Shown here in pieces: positions 59,703 to 64,000 of a stretch of DNA of 64,000 nucleotides (position 1 is its first letter; each line of letters starts with the position of its first letter). This DNA is from Haloechinothrix alba. GTDB lineage: Bacteria; Actinomycetota; Actinomycetes; Mycobacteriales; Pseudonocardiaceae. Made by a program: the position numbers and the translations under genes. The DNA is taken from the NCBI RefSeq assembly GCF_900188115.1, contig NZ_FZNW01000004.1, positions 186,001 to 250,000 on the forward strand. Reading direction: 5' to 3'. The notes below the pieces were generated by a model that was not told the origin of the DNA, made no database searches, and saw nothing but the letters and a program-made list of their open reading frames with translations.

Positions 59703-59718
59703 GTAACCCGGACGAAAC
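59703..59718 (+). promoter_or_regulatory. GlnR-type box before nirB
   Basis: GTAAC-N6-GAAAC, an exact fit to GTnAC-N6-GAAAC, 68-83 bp upstream of the nirB ATG at 59786. It supports nitrogen-limitation control by GlnR. Confidence 0.6.
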
Positions 59719-59785
59719 GTCGGGGAATCAGGCCGGACACGGCGGGCGGTGACGATGGAGGCAACGCGTTCGCGGAGGTGTATGG

Positions 59786-62308
59786 ATGAGTCGCACGCTC
59801 GTGGTCGTCGGGAACGGAATGGTGGGGCACCGCCTGGTCGAGGCGGTCCGCGCCGCCGACGTCGCAGGGGACTGGCACATCGTGGTGCTGGCGGAGGAAG
59901 CACGCCCGGCATACGACCGGGTGGGTTTGTCGTCCTATGTAGACTCGTGGGACGCGGAGGCGCTGGCGCTGCCCGGGGCGGACCACGCCACCGATGAGCA
60001 CGTCGAGCTGCAGTTGGGCGATGCGGCCTCGGCCGTCGACACCGGACGCAAGCTGGTAACCACGGCGAGCGGGACGGCGCAACCGTACGACGCCCTGGTG
60101 CTGGCCACCGGCTCGCGCCCGTTCGTCCCGCCGGTCCCCGGACACGACCTGCCTGGCTGTTTCGTGTACCGCACCATCGACGATCTCGACGCCATCCACG
60201 CCGCCGCGCGGCGTGCGCGGGACGGGCGCGGCAGGGCCTCCGGGATCGTGGTCGGCGGGGGCCTGCTCGGCCTCGAGGCCGCCAAGGCGTTGCGGGACAT
60301 GGACCTGTCCCCGCACGTGGTCGAGATGGCGCCGCGGCTGATGCCGCTGCAGATCGACGACGGGGGTGGGGCGCTGCTCGCGAGGCTGGTCGCCGAGCTC
60401 GACGTCACGGTACACACGGCGACGTCGACTGCGGAGATCGTGCCGGAGGGGCACAGGTTGGTCGCGCGGCTGGGCAACGGTACCGATCTGGACGCCGACC
60501 TCGTGGTGTTCTCCGCAGGCATCCGGCCGAGGGACGACCTTGCCCGCTCCTGCGGGCTGGAGATCGCTGAGCGTGGCGGGGTGCTCGTCGACGAGCAGTG
60601 CCGGACCGGGATCGCCGATGTGTACGCCATCGGGGAGTGCGCGGCGGTGCAGGGGACGACCTACGGGCTCGTCGCTCCCGGCTACGCGATGGCCGAGGCG
60701 GTGGCCGCGCAGCTGACCTCGGGGCACCCGGCGACCTTCCCCGGAGCGGACACCTCGACCAAGCTGAAACTGCTCGGCGTCGACGTCGCCAGTTTCGGCG
60801 ACGCGCACGCCCAGACGGAGGGAGCCCTCGAGGTCGTCGTCAACGATGCCGTCGCCGGCACGTACAAGAAGCTCGTGGTCTCCGATGACGGCACGACCCT
60901 CCTCGGCGGGGTTCTGGTCGGCGACACCGGCGAGTTCAACACGCTGCGCACGCTCGTCGGCCGGGCCCTTCCCGATGATCCGGCCGCGATCCTGTCCCCG
61001 GACGGGGCGGCAGCCGGCGGTGTCGGGGTCGACGCGCTGCCGGACGAGGCGCAGGTCTGCTCCTGCAATGCCGTGACCAAGGGAGCCATCACGTCCGCGG
61101 TGCACGAGGGAGGGTGCGAGTCGGTCGCCGGCCTCAAGGCGTGCACCGGCGCGGGAACCGGATGCGGCTCCTGCGTCCCCCTGCTCGGCAAGCTGCTCGA
61201 CTCCTGCGGGGTCGAGCAGTCCACGGCTGTCTGCGAGCACTTCCCCCAGTCCAGGTCCGAGCTGTTCGAGATCGTCGCCGGAACGGGCATCGCCACGTTC
61301 AGCGAGCTCATCGCCCGGTACGGCAGCGGCAGCGGATGCGCGATCTGCAAACCGGCGGTGGCCTCGATCCTGGCCTCGCTCGGCACCGGCCACATCCTGG
61401 ACGGCGAGCACGCCACGTTGCAGGACACCAACGACAGGCACCTGGCGAACATGCAGCGCAACGGTACGTACTCGGTCGTCCCACGGGTGCCTGGCGGGGA
61501 GATCACACCGGAGAAACTGATCGCGATCGGCGAGATCGCCAGGGAGTTCGACCTCTACACCAAGATCACCGGAGGGCAGCGCATCGACATGTTCGGTGCG
61601 ACGGTCGATGAGCTGCCGCGGATCTGGCGCCGCCTTGTCGACGCGGGGTTCGAGTCGGGGCATGCCTACGGCAAGGCGCTGCGCACGGTGAAGTCCTGTG
61701 TCGGCTGGACGTGGTGCCGGTACGGCGTGCAGGACTCGGTCGGCATGGCTGTCGAGCTGGAGCTGCGGTACCGGGGGTTGCGCTCGCCGCACAAGCTCAA
61801 GGCAGCCGTGTCCGGCTGCGCTCGGGAGTGCGCCGAGGCACAGAGCAAGGACTTCGGCGTGATCGCGACGGAGCGTGGCTGGAACCTCTACGTCGGTGGC
61901 AACGGTGGGGCGCTGCCCAGGCACGCCGATCTCCTCGCTTCGGACGTCGACTCGGAAACCCTGATCAGGCTCATCGACCGGTTCGTGATGTTCTACATCC
62001 GCACAGCTGACCGGCTACAGCGGACAGCACGGTGGCTCGAGGAGATGGACGGGGGTCTCGAACACCTGCGGTCGGTGATCGTCGACGACAGCCTCGGTAT
62101 CTGTGCCGAGCTGGAGGCTGCCATGCACGAGCACGTGGCCAACTATGTCGACGAATGGAACGCCGTGCTCTCCGATCCGGACAAGCTGGCCCGGTTCACA
62201 TCGTTCGTCAACGCCCCGGAGGCGCCCGACCCGACGATCTCCTTCCGCACCGAGCGTGCGCAGAAGGTCCCTGTGCTGCTGGGAACCCCGGAGGTGAGCA
62301 GGTCATGA
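59786..62308 (+). CDS. nirB: Nitrite reductase [NAD(P)H] large subunit
   Basis: 840 residues. FAD/NAD(P)-binding domains (1-385; V-G-N-G-M-V-G-H-R at 7-15; VVGGGLLGLEAAKAL). A BFD-type [2Fe-2S] domain follows (Q-V-C-S-C-N-A-V and G-T-G-C-G-S-C), with a second similar unit (GIATFSELIARYGSGSGCAICKP). The sulfite-reductase ferredoxin-like half-domain and the sirohaem/[4Fe-4S] domain with S-C-V-G-W-T-W-C and S-G-C-A-R-E-C-A-E complete the protein. It reduces nitrite to ammonium with six electrons in the cytoplasm. ATG 59786 has GGAGG upstream. nirD starts 4 bp before its stop. Sirohaem synthesis genes follow directly. Confidence 0.95.
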   Translation: MSRTLVVVGNGMVGHRLVEAVRAADVAGDWHIVVLAEEARPAYDRVGLSSYVDSWDAEALALPGADHATDEHVELQLGDAASAVDTGRKLVTTASGTAQPYDALVLATGSRPFVPPVPGHDLPGCFVYRTIDDLDAIHAAARRARDGRGRASGIVVGGGLLGLEAAKALRDMDLSPHVVEMAPRLMPLQIDDGGGALLARLVAELDVTVHTATSTAEIVPEGHRLVARLGNGTDLDADLVVFSAGIRPRDDLARSCGLEIAERGGVLVDEQCRTGIADVYAIGECAAVQGTTYGLVAPGYAMAEAVAAQLTSGHPATFPGADTSTKLKLLGVDVASFGDAHAQTEGALEVVVNDAVAGTYKKLVVSDDGTTLLGGVLVGDTGEFNTLRTLVGRALPDDPAAILSPDGAAAGGVGVDALPDEAQVCSCNAVTKGAITSAVHEGGCESVAGLKACTGAGTGCGSCVPLLGKLLDSCGVEQSTAVCEHFPQSRSELFEIVAGTGIATFSELIARYGSGSGCAICKPAVASILASLGTGHILDGEHATLQDTNDRHLANMQRNGTYSVVPRVPGGEITPEKLIAIGEIAREFDLYTKITGGQRIDMFGATVDELPRIWRRLVDAGFESGHAYGKALRTVKSCVGWTWCRYGVQDSVGMAVELELRYRGLRSPHKLKAAVSGCARECAEAQSKDFGVIATERGWNLYVGGNGGALPRHADLLASDVDSETLIRLIDRFVMFYIRTADRLQRTARWLEEMDGGLEHLRSVIVDDSLGICAELEAAMHEHVANYVDEWNAVLSDPDKLARFTSFVNAPEAPDPTISFRTERAQKVPVLLGTPEVSRS

Positions 62309-62670
62309 ACTGCGGTGTCGAGCAGACCGGCGACCCTACGGCCTGGACCCGCGTGTGCGCCGTCGATGCCATCCCGGAAGCAGGCGGAGTCGCAGCGCTG
62401 CTGCCCGGCGGTGCGCAGGCGGCCGTGTTCCGCGACCCTTCGGGTACGGTGTACGCGCTGTCCAATATAGACCCGTTCAGCGGGGCTGCCGTGCTCGCGC
62501 GCGGGATCGTCGGTGACACCGACGAGGTGCCGTTCGTCGCGTCGCCGTTGCACAAGGAACGGTTCGACCTGCGAACGGGGGAATGCCTCGACGACGCGTC
62601 GGTGCGGGTGAGCAGCTTCGACGTGCTGCTCGACGACGGCGTCGTGTTCGTACGGGAGCTCGGGCCGTGA
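62305..62670 (+). CDS. nirD: Nitrite reductase [NAD(P)H] small subunit
   Basis: 121 residues, a Rieske-type fold without the cluster ligands: the C-x-H and C-x2-H positions are replaced (segments SNIDPFSGAAVLARG and ASPLHKERFDLRTGECL), as is usual for NirD. It begins MNCGVEQTGDPTAWTRVCAV and supports NirB activity or stability. ATG 62305 overlaps the nirB stop by 4 bp. Its own stop overlaps the next gene by 4 bp (GTGA), so the three are one translational unit. Confidence 0.92.
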   Translation: MNCGVEQTGDPTAWTRVCAVDAIPEAGGVAALLPGGAQAAVFRDPSGTVYALSNIDPFSGAAVLARGIVGDTDEVPFVASPLHKERFDLRTGECLDDASVRVSSFDVLLDDGVVFVRELGP

Positions 62671-63863
62671 CAGTCGCGTGTTCCGGACCCGAGCTCCCGC
62701 CGTTGACCGGCTACACCGTCGGCGTCACCGCGGCACGGCGGGCGGAGGAGCTCGGTGCCCTGTTCGTGCGGCAGGGGGCCGCGGTCCGCTACGCGCCGTC
62801 CATCCGGATCATGCCCGTCACCGACGACACCGAGTTGCGGGACACCACGCGAGGCCTGGTCGGGAAACCCGCCGACACGGTCATCGTGACCAGCGGATTA
62901 GGGTTCCGGGGGTGGTTGGAGGCCGCGGAGGCGTGGGGCGGGTGTGACGCGCTGCTCGACATGCTCCGTGGCGCCGAGCTGTACGCGCGTGGCCCGGCGG
63001 CCGCCGGCGCGGTCCGCGCAGCGGGTCTCGACGCGGGCCACACCCCCGCGTCGGCGAGTACGGCGGGGCTGCTCGAGGAGCTGATCGGATCGGGCGTGGC
63101 CGGGCGGCGCATCGTGGTCCAGCAACACGGTGAACCGCTGCCGCATGTCGTCAACGCGTTGCGCGCGGCGGGGGCCGAGGTGGTCGACGTCGCGGTGTAC
63201 CGCTGGGTGCGTCCACCGGACCCGGAGCCGCTCGACCGGCTCATCGGCGACACGGTGGACGGGCTGATCGACGCCTTGCCGTTCACCAGCGCGCCCGCCG
63301 CGGCGAGCATGCTGGCCAGAGCGGAACGTACCGGGCGGTACGGGTCGTTTGTCGATGCGCTGCGGCATGACGTGCTGGTCGCCGCGGTCGGACCGGCCGC
63401 GGCCGGGCCTCTCGTCTCGGCCGGTGTACCCGTGCTGCGGCCGTCCCGCTCACGGATGGGGGCGCTGGCGTACACGCTGTCGTGCGAGCTGACCGGGCGG
63501 GCACCGACGTTCCTGGTGTCCGGGCACACCCTGCAGGTTCGTGGCCAGGCCGTGGTGGTGGACGGAAGGCTGCGTGAGCTCGCCCCTGCGCCGATGGCGG
63601 TTCTCCGTGCGCTGGCAGGCACCCCCGGCGTGGTCGTGTCCCGCAGGGACCTGCTGGCGAGCCTGCCCAACGGCGGGGAAGAGCACGCGGTCGAGACGGC
63701 GGTCGGCAGGCTCAGGACGGCGCTGGGGGACCCGCGCATTGTGCAGACCGTCGTCAAGAGGGGTTACCGCCTGGCGATCCCGGAATCCGAGGTCACCGCT
63801 CCGGCACGGGTACCGGGCTCGCGGGAGGCAGGCCCTGCGGGCGAGGCCGTGCCCGGGTGGTGA
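62667..63863 (+). CDS. Uroporphyrinogen-III synthase (HemD)-like protein with C-terminal winged helix
   Basis: 398 residues. Residues 10-270 match the HemD fold (GYTVGVTAARRAEELGALFVRQGAAVRYAPSIRI, VVQQHGEPLPHVVNALRAAGAEV, IDALPFTSAPAAASML). Residues 290-380 form an OmpR/PhoB-type winged-helix DNA-binding domain (LRELAPAPMAVLRALAGTPGVVVSRRDLLASL, VETAVGRLRTALGDPRIVQTVVKRGYRLAI). M. tuberculosis Rv0260c has the same build and sits near nirBD. It may make uroporphyrinogen-III for sirohaem and/or regulate the nitrite genes; whether the enzyme half is active cannot be decided. GTG 62667 overlaps the nirD stop by 4 bp. Confidence 0.88.
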   Translation: MTVACSGPELPPLTGYTVGVTAARRAEELGALFVRQGAAVRYAPSIRIMPVTDDTELRDTTRGLVGKPADTVIVTSGLGFRGWLEAAEAWGGCDALLDMLRGAELYARGPAAAGAVRAAGLDAGHTPASASTAGLLEELIGSGVAGRRIVVQQHGEPLPHVVNALRAAGAEVVDVAVYRWVRPPDPEPLDRLIGDTVDGLIDALPFTSAPAAASMLARAERTGRYGSFVDALRHDVLVAAVGPAAAGPLVSAGVPVLRPSRSRMGALAYTLSCELTGRAPTFLVSGHTLQVRGQAVVVDGRLRELAPAPMAVLRALAGTPGVVVSRRDLLASLPNGGEEHAVETAVGRLRTALGDPRIVQTVVKRGYRLAIPESEVTAPARVPGSREAGPAGEAVPGW

Positions 63864-63867
63864 GGGC

Positions 63868-64000
63868 ATGCTGGTACTCGCCGCGCACGGCACGCGCGCC
63901 CCGGAGGGCGAGCGCGTGATCGAGCAGCTCGCCTCCCGTGTCCGGCAGGTGTTGCGCGACACCGCTGTACGGGTCGCCTACGCCGATGTGCGCGCCCCGA
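63868..64000 (+). CDS. Sirohydrochlorin chelatase (CbiX-like), 3' part outside window
   Basis: Only the first 44 residues are present; the gene runs off the right edge. MLVLAAHGTRAPEGERVIEQ carries the metal-site H7 in A-A-H-G-T-R, the signature of small class II chelatases (CbiX/SirB). It probably inserts Fe2+ into sirohydrochlorin to give sirohaem for NirB, consistent with its place after nirB, nirD and the HemD-like gene, as in M. tuberculosis Rv0259c. ATG 63868 follows the HemD-like stop by 4 bp; no separate ribosome site is clear. Confidence 0.85.
   Translation, partial: MLVLAAHGTRAPEGERVIEQLASRVRQVLRDTAVRVAYADVRAP

Noticed and set aside
59579-61924. 781-codon minus-strand ORF
   Set aside because: Antisense to nirB, whose cysteine motifs are complete.

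Overview
The window is high-GC DNA (roughly 70% G+C) with GTG and TTG starts, 1-8 bp overlaps between co-directional genes, F420 biosynthesis, a sigE/rseA/htrA/tatB block and a TB9.4-like DUF3107 gene. This points to an actinomycete, most probably of the Pseudonocardiales (Amycolatopsis/Saccharomonospora/Prauserella type). Gene order is close to several separate stretches of the Mycobacterium tuberculosis chromosome. That synteny is recalled from knowledge, not computed, and supports many of the names below. I saw no rRNA, tRNA, CRISPR array or intact transposase gene.

1-11.2 kb: cell-envelope sugar and coenzyme F420 genes. Five glycosyltransferase genes come first: a GT2-GT4 fusion cut by the window edge, two GT2 and two GT4 genes. 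A disordered hypothetical and a GDP-mannose-type nucleotidyltransferase (manB) follow, then convergently an operon fbiA-fbiB-NUDIX.

11.2-24.7 kb: a 7Fe ferredoxin under a putative IdeR box, overlapping dapC; dapD and a lipoprotein divergent from dapE; two tandem LOG-family genes; gpgS, a DivIVA-domain protein and the tagA glycosylase; then a crotonase, DUF3117, leucyl aminopeptidase, an MFS exporter and an O-methyltransferase. Together these provide lysine/peptidoglycan precursors, methylglucose polysaccharide initiation and DNA repair. A 176-bp MITE-like element lies between dapC and dapD.

24.7-42 kb: the envelope-stress module sigE-rseA-htrA-tatB with an ECF-type autoregulatory promoter and a 72-bp direct repeat upstream. 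It is followed by mrp, an SPFH protein, a zinc-ribbon protein, an acyl-CoA dehydrogenase, membrane proteins, MaoC, DUF2332, NUDIX, a PH-domain protein, a PHP phosphoesterase, MarC, a PQQ-type propeller and an RhlE-like helicase.

42-53 kb: a ferritin-like protein, DUF3107, DUF4873, a TetR divergent from an AurF-like di-iron oxygenase/hydrolase operon, a GbsR-like regulator, a second TetR, another hydrolase, a DUF3152 metalloprotease-like protein, MoeZ and a TIGR02569 protein. The two TetR promoters carry the same operator architecture (CTACC-N4-GGTA).

53-64 kb: nitrate assimilation, consisting of a molybdopterin nitrate reductase (NasC type), its FAD/[2Fe-2S] partner, a NarK transporter, nirB, nirD, a HemD-like/winged-helix protein and a sirohydrochlorin chelatase cut by the window end. 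Two GlnR-type boxes lie in front of nasC and nirB. Together the genes take up nitrate, reduce it to ammonium and supply the sirohaem that NirB needs. A secreted Thr/Pro/Glu-rich protein with a probable G7 frameshift sits inside the cluster.
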